Shown: positions 20,486 to 30,125 of the stretch, piece after piece | How positions within the stretch are numbered: the stretch's first letter is position 1 | How the letters are laid out: each line of letters starts with the position of its first letter | NCBI GenBank assembly: GCA_001897995.1 | Contig: MKRV01000052.1 | Span: forward strand, 1 to 41,421 | Origin: Alphaproteobacteria bacterium 65-37 | GTDB taxonomy: Bacteria > Pseudomonadota > Alphaproteobacteria > Reyranellales > Reyranellaceae | DNA length: 41,421 bases | Direction of reading: 5' to 3' | Program-made: the position numbers and the translations under genes | The notes under the pieces: model-generated | Database searches by the model: none | Told to the model about the DNA's origin: nothing | What the model saw: the letters and a program-made list of their open reading frames with translations, nothing else

Positions 20486-21063
20486 GATGCGGCGGCCTTC
20501 AGGAGCTGCTCGGTCTCGAACAACGGCAGGCCCACGACGTTGCTGTAGGAACCGGAAATATAGGCGACGAAGGCAGCGGCGCGTCCCTGGATGGCATAAC
20601 CGCCGGCCTTGCCCTGCCATTCGCCGCTCGCGAGATAGGCATCGACCTCCGCCGCCTCGAGCCGCTTGAAACGCACGATGGTTTCGACCAGCCGCGAGCG
20701 CACGCGGCCGTCACCGCCGGCAACCGCTAGTCCGCCCAGAACTCGGTGGCGCCGCCCCGATAGCAGGCCGAGGCAGTGGCGCGCCTCGTCGACCGTCTCG
20801 GCCTTGGGCAGGATGCGGCGGCCGCACACGACGACGCTGTCGGCCGCCAGCACGATGGCGCCGGCATGGCGCGGCATCACGGCCGCCAGCTTGGCCGTCG
20901 CCATGCGCAGCGCATAGGCGCGCGGCAGTTCGCGGGCCAGCGGGCTCTCGTCGATGTCGGCAGGATCTATCTCGGCAGGCTCTCGTCCGACCTGTCGCAA
21001 CAGGTCGAGCCGGCGCGGCGAGGCGGAGGCCAGGACGAGCGCAGGAAGCGGCGAGGCGCGCAA
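20482..21063 (-). CDS. maf: Maf-like nucleoside triphosphate pyrophosphatase
   Basis: A 193-aa protein. The family signature LVLASASPRR opens the sequence, followed by AADSVVVCG (metal-binding Asp) and GRRHRVLGGLAV. Maf proteins hydrolyse dTTP/UTP and modified nucleotides to monophosphates and are linked to septum formation. The start appears to be a TTG (21063-21061), since no ATG or GTG lies upstream of the needed N-terminus; only three bases separate it from the infA stop. It overlaps the RNase gene by four bases. Confidence 0.93.
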   Translation of the reverse strand: MRASPLPALVLASASPRRLDLLRQVGREPAEIDPADIDESPLARELPRAYALRMATAKLAAVMPRHAGAIVLAADSVVVCGRRILPKAETVDEARHCLGLLSGRRHRVLGGLAVAGGDGRVRSRLVETIVRFKRLEAAEVDAYLASGEWQGKAGGYAIQGRAAAFVAYISGSYSNVVGLPLFETEQLLKAAAS

Positions 21064-21066
21064 CGC

Positions 21067-21285
21067 CTACTTGAAACGGAAAGTGATACGGCCCTTGGTC
21101 AGGTCATAGGGCGTCATCTCGACGGTGACGCGGTCGCCTGCCAGTACGCGGATGCGGTTCTTGCGCATCTTGCCCGACGTGTGGGCCAGAATCGTATGGT
21201 CGTTGTCGAGCTTCACCCGGAACATCGCATTGGGCAGCAACTCGGACACGACGCCCGTGAATTCGATCAGATCTTCTTTGGCCAT
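21067..21285 (-). CDS. infA: Translation initiation factor IF-1
   Basis: A 72-aa S1/OB-fold protein, nearly identical to the family consensus: [20 protein letters not shown], then [20 protein letters not shown] and KGRITFRFK. It binds the ribosomal A site with IF-2 and IF-3. The open frame extends upstream to 21411, but the true start is ATG 21285 by family length. First gene of the infA-maf-RNase-yacG operon; it diverges from the plus-strand gene at 21477. Confidence 0.97.
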   Translation of the reverse strand: MAKEDLIEFTGVVSELLPNAMFRVKLDNDHTILAHTSGKMRKNRIRVLAGDRVTVEMTPYDLTKGRITFRFK

Positions 21286-21476
21286 CCGGCCCCCGGCTGG
21301 AGAGAAGGTGAAGAAAGCGGCCGGAAAATGGGCTCCGGACGCGTCTAAGTCAACTGCAGCGGGAGTGGACAGACCCGCCGACGCGGCGAGCTGGTAAAGC
21401 GGTCTTCTCACGGGCTCTGCCCTCCCCTATACAAGTCGGCGCTGCGAACGCCCCGGGGATGGAAGGACCAGCACGA

Positions 21477-22247
21477 ATGAAGATGACGCGTAAGTACGGC
21501 CTGCTGGCCGCCCTCCTTCTGGCGCCGGGCCTCGCCTGGGCTCAGGCTCAGCCGCCGGCCGCCAAGCCGGCTCCCAATGCCATCACGCATCCTGCACAGA
21601 AGAAGATCGGCACCCCTTCCGCGAGGCAGTATTCCTCGGCGCTGATCGTGATCAATTCACGCGGTGCCAAGCTCGACGGCCAGAAGCTGGTCCTCGACGG
21701 TGTCCAGCCGACGGCAACCCTGTTCACCAGCCGGCCGGTCCGTTCAGTCGGTCACATGGTGACGCCGGACATGGTCGATATCTGGCGCACCGGCAGCTTC
21801 GCCAAGGATCCGCCCAACGCCACGGTCTCGGTGTTCAGCAAAGACGGCTCGAGCGTCTCGGACGTCGTCGTCACCCTCAACACCGCCAAGCTCGACGGCG
21901 ACAAGCTCAGCTTCGACGTCCATGTCCTCGAGGGCAGCCTCGGCACGGCCGATGGGCCGGCTTCGATATTCATCGACACGATCTGGTTCGGCATCGGCTC
22001 GCACGGCGCCAACTATCTCGGCCAGTCGCAGACCACCGGCGGCGAGACACCGGCGATCGGCAGCCCCGACGACACCAGCACGCTCACCGGCTGGCCCAAC
22101 CCGGCGCCCAGCGGCTCGGGCTACCGCTCGATGCCGCAGCAGGTGAACAATCCCGGCGCGCCGCCGCCGCCCGACATCGATCCGCGCTACCAGCAGCGCT
22201 ACAACGCGCCGACCTGCGGCGCCCCGCCCCTGCTGCCCTGCTACTGA
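21477..22247 (+). CDS. Exported protein of unknown function, paralogue A
   Basis: A 256-aa protein from ATG 21477, with a GGAAGGA site at 21461-21467. A signal peptide (LLAALLLAPGLAWAQAQ) is followed by a domain of about 120 residues containing VINSRGAKLDGQKLVLDGV, SRPVRSVGHM, PPNATVSVF and AKLDGDKLSFDVHVLEG. It ends in a Pro/Gly/Asn-rich tail carrying CGAPPLLPCY. The same domain forms the next gene, so the two arose by tandem duplication. I recall this domain as a frequent alphaproteobacterial secreted protein of unknown function; location is periplasmic or outside the cell. The C-terminal tail is unique to this copy. It is divergent from infA. Confidence 0.82.
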   Translation: MKMTRKYGLLAALLLAPGLAWAQAQPPAAKPAPNAITHPAQKKIGTPSARQYSSALIVINSRGAKLDGQKLVLDGVQPTATLFTSRPVRSVGHMVTPDMVDIWRTGSFAKDPPNATVSVFSKDGSSVSDVVVTLNTAKLDGDKLSFDVHVLEGSLGTADGPASIFIDTIWFGIGSHGANYLGQSQTTGGETPAIGSPDDTSTLTGWPNPAPSGSGYRSMPQQVNNPGAPPPPDIDPRYQQRYNAPTCGAPPLLPCY

Positions 22248-22264
22248 GACGCACGGAGACGATC

Positions 22265-22837
22265 ATGACTTCCCTTCGCCTCTCGGCAGCCCTCGTCACC
22301 GCCTTCCTGTTGGCCGGCATCGCCGCGTCGTCGGCCCAGACGCCACCGGCCGCTCCACCGGCGGCGACCACGCTCGGTGCCCCCAAGACGGTCGGCAAGG
22401 CCGGCAAGCCGCACCTGATCCCGTCGATGATCGTGCTCAATGCGCGCGGCGCCAAGCTGCAGGGCAAGCAGCTGGTCCTCGACGGCGTGTCGCCCAACGC
22501 CATCATCTTCGCCGACCGGCCGGTGCGCGCCGCCGGCCACGCGCTCACCACGCACGTGATCGAGGAATGGAGCGCCAACGCACCGGACAGCTTCGCCAAG
22601 ACGCCGCCCAACGCCACCGTGTCGGTGCTGAACAAGGCGAAGGCCAGCGTCGTCGATGCCGTGGTCACGCTGCGCGCGCCCAAGCTCGACGGCGACAAGC
22701 TCATCTTCGACGTCGACGTGCTGGAGGGTGATCTCGCCGGTGCCGACGGCGCCGTCTCGGTGTTCATGGACATCATCAACCTGCCGTCGCCGCGCCGCAC
22801 CTCGCATCGCGGCGCGTGGTACGCAGGCGCCAACTGA
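22265..22837 (+). CDS. Exported protein of unknown function, paralogue B
   Basis: A 190-aa protein with signal peptide (LVTAFLLAGIAASSAQ) and the same domain as its left neighbour: VLNARGAKLQGKQLVLDGV, DRPVRAAGHAL, PPNATVSVLN, PKLDGDKLIFDVDVLEG. It lacks the Pro-rich tail of paralogue A and ends shortly after the domain (SHRGAWYAGAN). A GGAGAC site precedes ATG 22265. Only 17 bases separate it from paralogue A, so they form one transcript. Function unknown. Confidence 0.82.
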   Translation: MTSLRLSAALVTAFLLAGIAASSAQTPPAAPPAATTLGAPKTVGKAGKPHLIPSMIVLNARGAKLQGKQLVLDGVSPNAIIFADRPVRAAGHALTTHVIEEWSANAPDSFAKTPPNATVSVLNKAKASVVDAVVTLRAPKLDGDKLIFDVDVLEGDLAGADGAVSVFMDIINLPSPRRTSHRGAWYAGAN

Positions 22838-23030
22838 GGCTGGCCCCGACCCATCCGGTCCAAGCGCTTCGGCGCTGACGAAGTCCTTACAGTGGCCTGC
22901 CGAAGTGCGCAGGCTCACTTGCAGGGGTGACGCGGTTCCAGCCGCATTTCACGCACAATCGAAGCCGGAAATCCTCCCGAACGAGCAGCGGAGCAACGAC
23001 GCGTCCGCCTCGTCCCGAGGAGGAATGACC

Positions 23031-23363
23031 ATGAAAATCAAGACAATTGCCATCGCGCTGCTGGGTGCCATGGTCGTGGCGGCTGGCCCGACCCTGGCGC
23101 AGCAACGCTCCGAGGCCGACGGCACCGCCGCGGTTCCCGACAAGGTCGGCGCGTCGGACCGCCCGCTGCCGACGGCCCAGGGCCCGAACTGGAACCCCAC
23201 GGCCGAAGAGGCCATCGCCCGCCAGGAAATCCACGACGCGGGCTATGGCGGCGTCACGATGCTCGAACGCATGCCCGACGGGACCTGGCACGCCCAGGCC
23301 TTCAAGAACCAGGCCTACTACGAGATCACGCTCGACCGCGCCGGGCATGTCGCGCAGCACTGA
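23031..23363 (+). CDS. Small exported PepSY-like protein
   Basis: A 110-aa protein. ATG 23031 is chosen because GGAGG at 23019-23023 lies seven bases upstream; ATG 23025 would be too close. A signal peptide (IKTIAIALLGAMVVAAGP) is followed by a Pro-rich linker and a C-terminal stretch AGYGGVTMLERMPDGTWHAQ, then YEITLDRAGHV. That is the helix-strand-strand-strand pattern of PepSY domains, which often inhibit peptidases or sit at the cell surface. The gene is third in the plus-strand run, with a 193-base gap before it and probably its own promoter. Confidence 0.7.
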   Translation: MKIKTIAIALLGAMVVAAGPTLAQQRSEADGTAAVPDKVGASDRPLPTAQGPNWNPTAEEAIARQEIHDAGYGGVTMLERMPDGTWHAQAFKNQAYYEITLDRAGHVAQH

Positions 23364-23395
23364 CGGTGGCAGGTGGGGCGCCGGGCCCGGCAGGA

Positions 23396-23839
23396 TCAGA
23401 CCGTCGGGCCCGACGGCGCACCGAAGCGCATCTTGATCCGCCCCAGCACCTGGTCGCGGGTGCGGCGGTAGGCATCTAGCCGTGTCTCGCGATTGCCGTC
23501 GACGGCGCTGGGATCGGGCATCGGCCAGTACTCGACTTCGGTCGCGGTGCCGCGCGTGACCTCGAGCGCCTGATGATGGGCCTCGGGCGAGAGCGTGACG
23601 ATCAGCTCGAACGAGGCGGGATCGATGTCGTCGAAGGTCTTGGCGTGATGGCGGTGCACGTCGATGCCCATCTCGTCGAGCACCGAGACGGCAAAACCAT
23701 CGACGTCGGTCGCCCGCACCCCTACCGAATCGACATAGACCGAGCGGCCATAGAGCCGCTTGGCCAGCGCCTCGGCCATCGGCGAACGGACGGAGTTCTC
23801 GCTGCAGGCGAAGAGCAGGCTGGAGGGCAGTCCGTTCAT
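23396..23839 (-). CDS. Low-molecular-weight protein-tyrosine phosphatase / ArsC-like
   Basis: A 147-aa protein. The P-loop CSENSVRS (Cys12, Arg18) and the general acid Asp in MPDPSAVDG mark the LMW phosphatase fold shared with thioredoxin-coupled arsenate reductases. Downstream Cys residues needed for arsenate reduction are not seen, so a phosphatase role is likelier. ATG 23839 is used; GTG 23842 is an alternative. In related genomes this gene usually precedes infA directly; here three plus-strand genes lie between. It follows UPF0262 by 13 bases. Confidence 0.85.
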   Translation of the reverse strand: MNGLPSSLLFACSENSVRSPMAEALAKRLYGRSVYVDSVGVRATDVDGFAVSVLDEMGIDVHRHHAKTFDDIDPASFELIVTLSPEAHHQALEVTRGTATEVEYWPMPDPSAVDGNRETRLDAYRRTRDQVLGRIKMRFGAPSGPTV

Positions 23840-23852
23840 CACCGCTCAGCGG

Positions 23853-24338
23853 TCACGATTTGATGTGCAGAGCGCAGATCAGCGTGAACAGCCGGCGGGC
23901 CGTGTCGTGATCGACTTCGATCTTGCCGGCGAGACGCTCGCGCAGCAGCTCGGACCCTTCGTTGTGCAGGCCGCGGCGGCCCATATCGAGCGCCTCGATC
24001 TGCGAGGGGCCGAGCTTCTTGATCGCGGCGTAGTAGCTCTCGCAGATCAGGAAGTAGTCCTTCACGACCTTGCGGAAGGGTGTGAGCGACAGGACGATGT
24101 CGCGCAGCTTGCCGTCCTCGCCGTTGCGCACGTCGAACACCAGCCGCTGCTCGAAGATGCCGATGCGCAGCCGATAGGGGCCCTTCTCGCCCCCGACCAA
24201 GGCGAAGTCGTTATCCTCCAGGAGATCGAACAGCGCGACCGCCCGTTCATGCTCGACTTCCGCCGACCGGCGCGCGACCGACTCCTCGTCCAGGGCGATA
24301 TCGACGATCCGCCGGGCTTGTGGCTGGGCTTGCGACAT
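23853..24338 (-). CDS. UPF0262 family protein
   Basis: A 161-aa protein with the conserved stretches [48 protein letters not shown] and the C-terminal [11 protein letters not shown] typical of UPF0262. This family is restricted mainly to alphaproteobacteria and is regularly found between hisD and the LMW phosphatase, as here. No biochemical role is established. No signal or membrane segment. Eight bases after the hisD stop. Confidence 0.92.
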   Translation of the reverse strand: MSQAQPQARRIVDIALDEESVARRSAEVEHERAVALFDLLEDNDFALVGGEKGPYRLRIGIFEQRLVFDVRNGEDGKLRDIVLSLTPFRKVVKDYFLICESYYAAIKKLGPSQIEALDMGRRGLHNEGSELLRERLAGKIEVDHDTARRLFTLICALHIKS

Positions 24339-24346
24339 CGGCCGGC

Positions 24347-25663
24347 CTAGCGACGGTTGAGCCGGATGGCGATCGAGCGACCGTGCGCGCCCAGGCCCTC
24401 GGCCTCGGCCAAGGCCAGTGCCGACGGGCCGAGCGCGGCCAGCGACTCCGGCGTGCAGGCCACGATCGAGGTCCGCTTCAGGAAATCGGCAACGCCGAGC
24501 CCACCCGAGAAACGCGCCGCGCGCGAGGTCGGCAACACGTGGTTGGTGCCGGCGACGTAGTCACCGATCGCCTCCGGCGTGTGGCGGCCGAGGAAGATCG
24601 CGCCGGCATGGCGGATCTTCTCTGCCAGCGCCGCGGCGGGCGCCGCCTCCATCGCGAGCTCGACATGTTCGGCGGCGATGGCATCGACGATCGGGGCACA
24701 CGCCCCGAGGTCCGGCACCAGGATCACCGCACCATTGTCGCGCCAGCTTGCCCCCGCGATGGCCGCGCGCGGCAGGACCGCGAGCTCGGCCCCGACGGCG
24801 GCGATCACGGCATCGGCAAAAGCGCGATCGTCGGTCACCAGCACCGACTGCGAGGAGGCATCGTGCTCGGCCTGCGACAGCAGATCGGCGGCGATCCAGG
24901 CCGGGTCGTTCCGGCCATCCGCCACCACCAGGATTTCCGAGGGGCCGGCGATCAGGTCGATGCCGACCTGACCGAACACCCGGCGCTTGGCGGCGGCAAC
25001 GAAGGCATTGCCGGGACCGGTGATCTTGTCGACCGGCCGGATCGACTGCGTGCCATAGGCCAGCGCCGCCACGGCCTGGGCGCCGCCGATCCGCCAGAGT
25101 TCGTCGGCGCCGGCAATCTTCGCGGCCAGCATCACCAGCGGATTGAGCACGCCGCCCGGCGTCGGCACGACCATGACGACCCGCGGTACGCCCGCCACCT
25201 TGGCCGGCACGATGTTCATCAGCACCGACGACGGGTACGCCGCCGTGCCGCCCGGCACGTAGACGCCAGCGGCGTCGACGGGGCGGTAGCGGGCACCGAG
25301 TCGCGTGCCGGTGGCGTCGGTGAAGTCGACATCCTGGGGCAGCAGGGCGCGATGGAACGCTTCGATACGCTTGGCCGCGAAGGTCAACGCCTCGCGCTGC
25401 GCCGCCGGGACCTCGGCCGCCGCCGAGTCGCGCTCGGCGTCGGCTATGCGTAATTTTCCAGCGTCAAGATCCGGCCAGTCGAACTTGCGCGTGTAATCGA
25501 CCACGGCGGCATCGCCGCGGGCGCGCACGTCGGCCACGATGTCGGCGGCGATTCGATCGACATTCTCGTCGGTGTCGCGGTTGCGCCCCAGGAAGGCTTC
25601 GAACTCTTTCTCAAAGCCTGGCGCCTCGGCCTCCAGCCTGAGCGGCCCCTTCCTAGGCGGCAC
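24347..25663 (-). CDS. hisD: Histidinol dehydrogenase
   Basis: A 438-aa zinc enzyme that oxidises L-histidinol to L-histidine with two NAD, the last two steps of histidine synthesis. Visible family landmarks are [33 protein letters not shown], the signature [13 protein letters not shown], and [14 protein letters not shown] (zinc and substrate ligands). The start is GTG 25663, overlapping hisG by 11 bases. Full length with no frameshift. Confidence 0.97.
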   Translation of the reverse strand: MPPRKGPLRLEAEAPGFEKEFEAFLGRNRDTDENVDRIAADIVADVRARGDAAVVDYTRKFDWPDLDAGKLRIADAERDSAAAEVPAAQREALTFAAKRIEAFHRALLPQDVDFTDATGTRLGARYRPVDAAGVYVPGGTAAYPSSVLMNIVPAKVAGVPRVVMVVPTPGGVLNPLVMLAAKIAGADELWRIGGAQAVAALAYGTQSIRPVDKITGPGNAFVAAAKRRVFGQVGIDLIAGPSEILVVADGRNDPAWIAADLLSQAEHDASSQSVLVTDDRAFADAVIAAVGAELAVLPRAAIAGASWRDNGAVILVPDLGACAPIVDAIAAEHVELAMEAAPAAALAEKIRHAGAIFLGRHTPEAIGDYVAGTNHVLPTSRAARFSGGLGVADFLKRTSIVACTPESLAALGPSALALAEAEGLGAHGRSIAIRLNRR

Positions 25664-26345
25664 GGGCGGCTCCGTTGGCGACGTCGCGGAAACGGTCGAT
25701 CCAGCGGCCGATCTGCTCGGGCCGCGTCTTCAGCGCGGCGCGGTTGACGATGAAGCGCGAGGTGACGTCGGCGATATGCTCGATCTCGACCAGGCCGTTC
25801 TCCTTCAAGGTGCGGCCGCTGTCGACCAGATCGACGATGCGATGGCTGAGACCGAGCGAGGGCGCGAGCTCCATCGCACCGGAGAGCTTGACGCATTCCG
25901 CCTGAACGCCGCGCGCGGCGAAATGCCGGCGCGTCACTTCGGGGTACTTGGTGGCGATGCGGACGTGGCTCCACCGCCGCGGATCGTCGCTGCCCGCCAT
26001 TTCGACCGGCTCGGCGACGGCCAGACGGCACTTGCCAATGCCAAGATCGATCGGCGCATAGATCTCGGGATAGTCGAACTCCATCAGCACATCGGCGCCG
26101 GCGATGCCGAGATGGGCCGCCCCGAAGGCCACGAACGTCGCGACGTCGAAGGAGCGGACGCGGATGATATCCAAGTTGGGATGGTTGGTGGCGAAGCGCA
26201 GTTGCCGTGCGTCCGGGTCGGCAAAGGCCGGCTCGGGCTGGATGCCGGCCTCGGCAAATAGCGGGGCGGCCTCCTTCAGGATGCGACCCTTGGGCAGCGC
26301 CAAGATCAGCTTCTCGTTCAGCTTGTCGTTCGCCTTGATCGACAC
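25653..26345 (-). CDS. hisG: ATP phosphoribosyltransferase, short form
   Basis: A 230-aa enzyme for the first step of histidine synthesis (ATP plus PRPP). Markers are [11 protein letters not shown], the PRPP-binding segment [16 protein letters not shown], and [11 protein letters not shown]. It ends near residue 230 without the C-terminal regulatory domain, so it is the short type that works with HisZ. No hisZ is in the window. The start is GTG 26345. It overlaps hisD, so the pair is one operon. Confidence 0.96.
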   Translation of the reverse strand: MSIKANDKLNEKLILALPKGRILKEAAPLFAEAGIQPEPAFADPDARQLRFATNHPNLDIIRVRSFDVATFVAFGAAHLGIAGADVLMEFDYPEIYAPIDLGIGKCRLAVAEPVEMAGSDDPRRWSHVRIATKYPEVTRRHFAARGVQAECVKLSGAMELAPSLGLSHRIVDLVDSGRTLKENGLVEIEHIADVTSRFIVNRAALKTRPEQIGRWIDRFRDVANGAARAA

Positions 26346-26407
26346 GTAACCGCTCCAGTAACGAATGCCCGCCCCGACCGGAAACCCCGGCCTTCAAGGG
26401 CAAGGGG

Positions 26408-26833
26408 CTATTCGACCGGATGGGCGGGCTTCCACGGGGTGGGCCAAGGCTCCCCGACATCCCCCAAATGGCACGCGAGCCGGCCGATTTCCAGCCGGAT
26501 GGCCCGGCCCGCAGAAAAGCGCAGGGTCAATGAATGATCGTCTTCCCGCGCAACCGCCAGCAATTCCAGCATCCGGTCGGGTTCCCCCAGCGGAATGTCC
26601 TGATGCCGCACGGCGGTCACCTCGTTGAAAACGAGGGCGGAATGGGTACGAAAATAGGCCGTTTCGACGCCGGGATCGGCCTCCCAGCGAAAGCGGTTCA
26701 GCAGCAGGACGAACCGTTTCTCGTCCTTGAGGAAGGCGCAGTCGCGGACCGCCACCAGGGCGTCCTGGATCGCCGCGGAGATCACCGCCAGATCCTCGGC
26801 GTCGACCGCCGACAGCTTGAGCTTTCCCAGCAT
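26408..26833 (-). CDS. DUF2948 family protein
   Basis: A 141-aa conserved alphaproteobacterial protein: LKLSAVDAEDLAVISAAIQD, then FVLLLNRFRWE and LTLRFSAGRAIRLEI, a pattern of strand-rich DUF2948. The family lies between murA and hisG/hisD in many alphaproteobacteria, as here. Function unknown. It starts four bases after the murA stop, so it is co-transcribed. Confidence 0.92.
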   Translation of the reverse strand: MLGKLKLSAVDAEDLAVISAAIQDALVAVRDCAFLKDEKRFVLLLNRFRWEADPGVETAYFRTHSALVFNEVTAVRHQDIPLGEPDRMLELLAVAREDDHSLTLRFSAGRAIRLEIGRLACHLGDVGEPWPTPWKPAHPVE

Positions 26834-26837
26834 GCCT

Positions 26838-28121
26838 TCAGCCCTTCAGACGCTCGATGTCGGCGCCGCAGGCGCTGAGCTTCTCTTCCAGACGTTCGTA
26901 ACCACGGTCCAAATGATAAACGCGATGCAGGGTCGTGTCGCCCTCGGCCGCCAGGGCGGCGATCGCCAGCGATACCGAGGCCCTGAGGTCGGTCGCCATC
27001 ACCTCGGCGCCGCGCAGCTTCGGGACGCCGCGCACCAGCGCCGATTCGTGATGAATGGTGACGTTGGCCCCCATGCGCGACAGTTCGGGGACGTGCATGA
27101 AGCGGCTCTCGAACACCGTCTCGGTGATCATCGAGGCGCCTTCGGCCCGGGTCATCAACGCCATCATCTGCGCCTGCAGGTCGGTCGGAAAGCCCGGGAA
27201 CGGCTCGGTCATGACGTCGACGCCCTGCAGTGCGCCGTTGGTGCGATGAACGCGCAGGCCGCGCGCCGTCGGCTCGAGGCCGACCCCGGCGGCGCGCAGC
27301 GACTGCGCGGCGCTTTCCATCAGGTCGAGGCGGCCGCCCAGCAGCTCGACGTCGCCCGCCGTCATCGCCACCGCCATGGCGTAGGTGCCGGTCTCGATGC
27401 GGTCGGCGATCACGCTGTGCGTCGCCTCCTTCAGCGCCGACACCCCCTCGATGGTGAGCGTTTCGGTGCCCGCCCCGTCGACCGGCACGCCCATGGCGAT
27501 CAGGCATTCGGCAAGGTCGGCGATCTCCGGTTCGCGCGCGGCGTTGTCGAGCACGGTCGTGCCCTTGGCCAGCGCGGCCGCCATCATCAGATTCTCGGTC
27601 GCCCCCACCGATACCTTGGGAAAGGTGTAGCGGGCGCCGCGCAGCCCCTGGGGCGCCCGCGCGACCATGTAGCCGCCGTCGATCTCGATCTCGGCGCCCA
27701 TCGCCTTGAGGCCGGCGATGTGCAGATCGACCGGCCGGGCGCCGATGGCGCAGCCGCCAGGCAGCGAGACCCTCGCCTCGCCCTCGCGCGCCAGCAACGG
27801 TCCCAGCACCAGCACCGACGCGCGCATCTTGCGCACGATATCGTAGGGCGCCGTGGTCGACGCGATCTTGCCGGCCTGCAAGGTGAGCGTGGTGCCGCGG
27901 GCGTGGCCGTTCTCGCCGGGCGCCGCATCGACCGTCACGCCATGCTGCTGCAAGAGCTGGATCATGGTCGTGATGTCGGCCAGCCGCGGCACGTTGTGGA
28001 GCGTGAGCTTCCGGTCGGTCAGCAGCGCCGCTACCATCAGCGGCAAGGAAGCGTTCTTGGAGCCGGAGATGCGGATCTCGCCCTTGAGCTGGCGGCCGCC
28101 CCGGATGCGAATACGGTCCAT
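26838..28121 (-). CDS. murA: UDP-N-acetylglucosamine 1-carboxyvinyltransferase
   Basis: A 427-aa enzyme that commits UDP-GlcNAc to peptidoglycan synthesis by adding enolpyruvate from PEP. The N-terminus [20 protein letters not shown], the fosfomycin-target cysteine in [15 protein letters not shown], and the C-terminal [16 protein letters not shown] are diagnostic. ATG 28121 is used; the open frame continues to 28319 only as a dcd shadow. First of the murA-DUF2948-his cluster, 17 bases from the dcd stop. Confidence 0.97.
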   Translation of the reverse strand: MDRIRIRGGRQLKGEIRISGSKNASLPLMVAALLTDRKLTLHNVPRLADITTMIQLLQQHGVTVDAAPGENGHARGTTLTLQAGKIASTTAPYDIVRKMRASVLVLGPLLAREGEARVSLPGGCAIGARPVDLHIAGLKAMGAEIEIDGGYMVARAPQGLRGARYTFPKVSVGATENLMMAAALAKGTTVLDNAAREPEIADLAECLIAMGVPVDGAGTETLTIEGVSALKEATHSVIADRIETGTYAMAVAMTAGDVELLGGRLDLMESAAQSLRAAGVGLEPTARGLRVHRTNGALQGVDVMTEPFPGFPTDLQAQMMALMTRAEGASMITETVFESRFMHVPELSRMGANVTIHHESALVRGVPKLRGAEVMATDLRASVSLAIAALAAEGDTTLHRVYHLDRGYERLEEKLSACGADIERLKG

Positions 28122-28138
28122 GAACGTGCCTGTTCCCC

Positions 28139-28693
28139 TCAGATCTTGGGCAGCGTGACGCCGCGCTGGCCTTGATACTTGCCGGCCTTGTCGCGGTAGG
28201 AGACCTCGCAAGGCTCGTTGCCCTGCAGGAACAGGAACTGGCAGGCGCCCTCGTTGGCGTAGATCTTGGCCGGCAGGGGCGTGGTGTTGGAGAATTCCAG
28301 GGTCACGTGGCCCTCCCACTCCGGCTCCAGCGGCGTGACGTTCACGATGATGCCGCAGCGCGCATAGGTCGACTTGCCGACGCAGATGACCAGCACGTCG
28401 CGCGGGATGCGGAAATATTCCACCGTCCGCGCCAGGGCGAAGGAATTGGGCGGGATGATGCAGACGTCGGTATTGCGGTCGACGAAGGAATTGGCGGCGA
28501 AGTTCTTAGGGTCGACCACCGCCGAATCGACGTTGGTGAAGATCTTGAAGTCATTCCCGACCCGGGCGTCGTAGCCATAGGAGGACAGGCCGTAGGAAAT
28601 GACGCCTTCGCGCTTCTGGCCATCGACGAAGGGCTCGATCATGCCCTTTTCCTGCGCCATGCGGCGAATCCAGCGGTCCGACAGAATGCTCAT
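28139..28693 (-). CDS. dcd: dCTP deaminase
   Basis: A 184-aa trimeric enzyme that converts dCTP to dUTP for thymidylate synthesis. Motifs: [33 protein letters not shown] (active-site Arg and Glu), and [14 protein letters not shown]. The standard length is kept and the C-terminus is intact. It sits just upstream of murA and probably shares its transcript. The adjacent small basic gene (28727-28930) reads the same way. Confidence 0.96.
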   Translation of the reverse strand: MSILSDRWIRRMAQEKGMIEPFVDGQKREGVISYGLSSYGYDARVGNDFKIFTNVDSAVVDPKNFAANSFVDRNTDVCIIPPNSFALARTVEYFRIPRDVLVICVGKSTYARCGIIVNVTPLEPEWEGHVTLEFSNTTPLPAKIYANEGACQFLFLQGNEPCEVSYRDKAGKYQGQRGVTLPKI

Positions 28694-28726
28694 GGAGGGG
28701 GCTTCTAAACGAGGGGGGTGGACGGC

Positions 28727-28930
28727 TCAACCGCCGGCCTGGGACTTCTCGCCCGATCCTGGGGACGCCTTTTTCTCTGACGATCGACTCTCTTGGGAAC
28801 GGCTCTCCGAGGAACGAGCCTCTTGCGACCGGCTTTGGGCTTTGCGCCGCTTGAGATTTTCCCGAAGCGCCGCGGCCAGCCGTTCGGTGCGCTCGTCCTT
28901 GGACGGGGTGGGCCTGGAGGGAGGCGTCAT
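28727..28930 (-). CDS. Small charged protein with Ser/Arg/Glu repeats
   Basis: A 67-aa protein from ATG 28930 (MTPPSRPTPSKDERTERLAA). A basic helix, RLAAALRENLKRRKAQ, is the conserved core of similar small proteins near dcd in related genomes. After it come imperfect repeats of the type SQEARSSES/SQESRSSEK, probably disordered. A longer frame to 28963 lacks a better start. Function unknown. Confidence 0.6.
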   Translation of the reverse strand: MTPPSRPTPSKDERTERLAAALRENLKRRKAQSRSQEARSSESRSQESRSSEKKASPGSGEKSQAGG

Positions 28931-28979
28931 CGCAGCAGGATACACGTTCCGCCGCCTCCTCATACAGGCCCCTGCCCCC

Positions 28980-29375
28980 TCATACAGGCTTGCCGGAGGC
29001 GTGGCTCGAAAAGACGGTGATCACGTGGCCGGCCGGCTCGCGGAGCGTGAAGACCTCATGGCCGATGGCCGGCCGCGCCCCGATGGCCGACGGTGCGAGG
29101 CCGGCAGCCGTAAAGCGCGCGTGGGCAGCCTGCAGGTCGTCGACCATCAGGTCGAAGGGCGCGCCGCCGCCCGACACCTCGTCCTTCCGCATGAGAAGCA
29201 GATGCGTGCCGCCGCGCAGCTCCAGCACCGAGACCTGCGGCCCGAGGAAGACCGGGCGCATGCCGATCACCTGCATGAAGGCGGCCGATGCTTCCATGCG
29301 ATCCGTCTCCAGCACGACATGCGCAACGGCGATCGGCGGGCGTTGGTCGGCGGCGCCTTCCGCATCCCTTGTCAT
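28980..29375 (-). CDS. VOC (glyoxalase-like) family protein
   Basis: A 131-aa protein with one vicinal-oxygen-chelate domain: IAVAHVVLETDRMEASAAFM, VSVLELRGGTHLLL, APFDLMVDDLQAAH and GHEVFTLREPAGHVITVF. The possible metal ligands are His and Glu in these strands. Members include glyoxalase I, dioxygenases and resistance proteins; the substrate cannot be named. ATG 29375 is chosen because earlier codons of the open frame are shadow. Its stop lies about 50 bases from the small charged protein gene. Confidence 0.85.
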   Translation of the reverse strand: MTRDAEGAADQRPPIAVAHVVLETDRMEASAAFMQVIGMRPVFLGPQVSVLELRGGTHLLLMRKDEVSGGGAPFDLMVDDLQAAHARFTAAGLAPSAIGARPAIGHEVFTLREPAGHVITVFSSHASGKPV

Positions 29376-29404
29376 GCGGGCCTCGTCATGCGGGCCGTGC
29401 CGCG

Positions 29405-29803
29405 TCAGGCCTTGGGCGCGAACTCTTCGAACACCTGTTGCCCGGTCTTCTTGCGGGTTTGGTTCGCAAGGTCGTAGAAGGCCGGCTTCTCGTCGACGAA
29501 GATCTCCTCGACGAGCCTGAACGGAGCATCCTGAAAGAGCCCCACAGGCAAGGCGTACTCGCCGTTCTGGACCAGGCGATAGAAGAGATGCGTGCCGCAC
29601 TTGGGGCAGAAGCCGCGCTCCGCCCATTCCGACGAACGATAGGCCGCCGGTGTGTCGCCGCTGAACTGGACGTCCTTCCCGGCATGGACCGCGAACATCG
29701 GACCGCCGGTCCAGCGCCGGCACATGGCGCAATGGCAGAGGCCGATCTCGTCGCGATCCGCTGCCACGACCTCGATCGACCCGCACAGGCAACGGCCTTT
29801 CAT
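29405..29803 (-). CDS. GFA (glutathione-dependent formaldehyde-activating) family protein
   Basis: A 132-aa zinc protein starting MKGRCLCGSIEVVAADRDE. The cysteine motifs CLCGSI, CHCAMCRRWTGGP and FCPKCGTHLF are the CENP-V/GFA signature, binding structural and catalytic zinc. Gfa was proposed to form S-hydroxymethylglutathione, but most members have no proven substrate. ATG 29803 is used although the frame is open to 29902. It is followed by the VOC gene 29 bases later and may form a unit with it. Confidence 0.9.
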   Translation of the reverse strand: MKGRCLCGSIEVVAADRDEIGLCHCAMCRRWTGGPMFAVHAGKDVQFSGDTPAAYRSSEWAERGFCPKCGTHLFYRLVQNGEYALPVGLFQDAPFRLVEEIFVDEKPAFYDLANQTRKKTGQQVFEEFAPKA

Positions 29804-30125
29804 GACGACCTCCGGATTACTTTCCAAGACACCAGACACACGGGATGAGCCCTCGGCAGGATATACGATCCTGCACTGCGTTTCCCCAAGCGAGGCTGGC
29901 ATCGTCCGGCTCGCATCGCTCGGCCTCTTTGCGGCTTCAATTGCGGGTTGAACGCCTCATGATCTCGCCAGGTTGTGTGGGTGTCTCGCACCCTATCGTT
30001 GAGAGATGGTCCAGTGTCGTAACTGTGACATCTAGAGACGACCCGCAGGAAAGAGGTCACAATATTCTTGCTGTATGCAAGCAAATACTTTAGCGCATCG
30101 TGCTCGGGGAGACTGCTGAGAGTGG
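29804..30125. other. Divergent intergenic region
   Basis: 322 bases between the GFA gene and the beta-barrel gene, which read apart. No gene-like frame is seen. It should hold both promoters. A short inverted repeat CTTGC/GCAAG (about 30069-30083) lies just ahead of the right-hand gene; its role is unknown. Confidence 0.5.

Noticed and set aside
19070..20548. 492-codon plus-strand open frame
   Set aside because: Antisense to yacG and the RNase E/G gene, with no recognisable domain.
28122..28319. N-terminal extension of MurA
   Set aside because: Overlaps dcd out of frame; family N-terminus starts at 28121.
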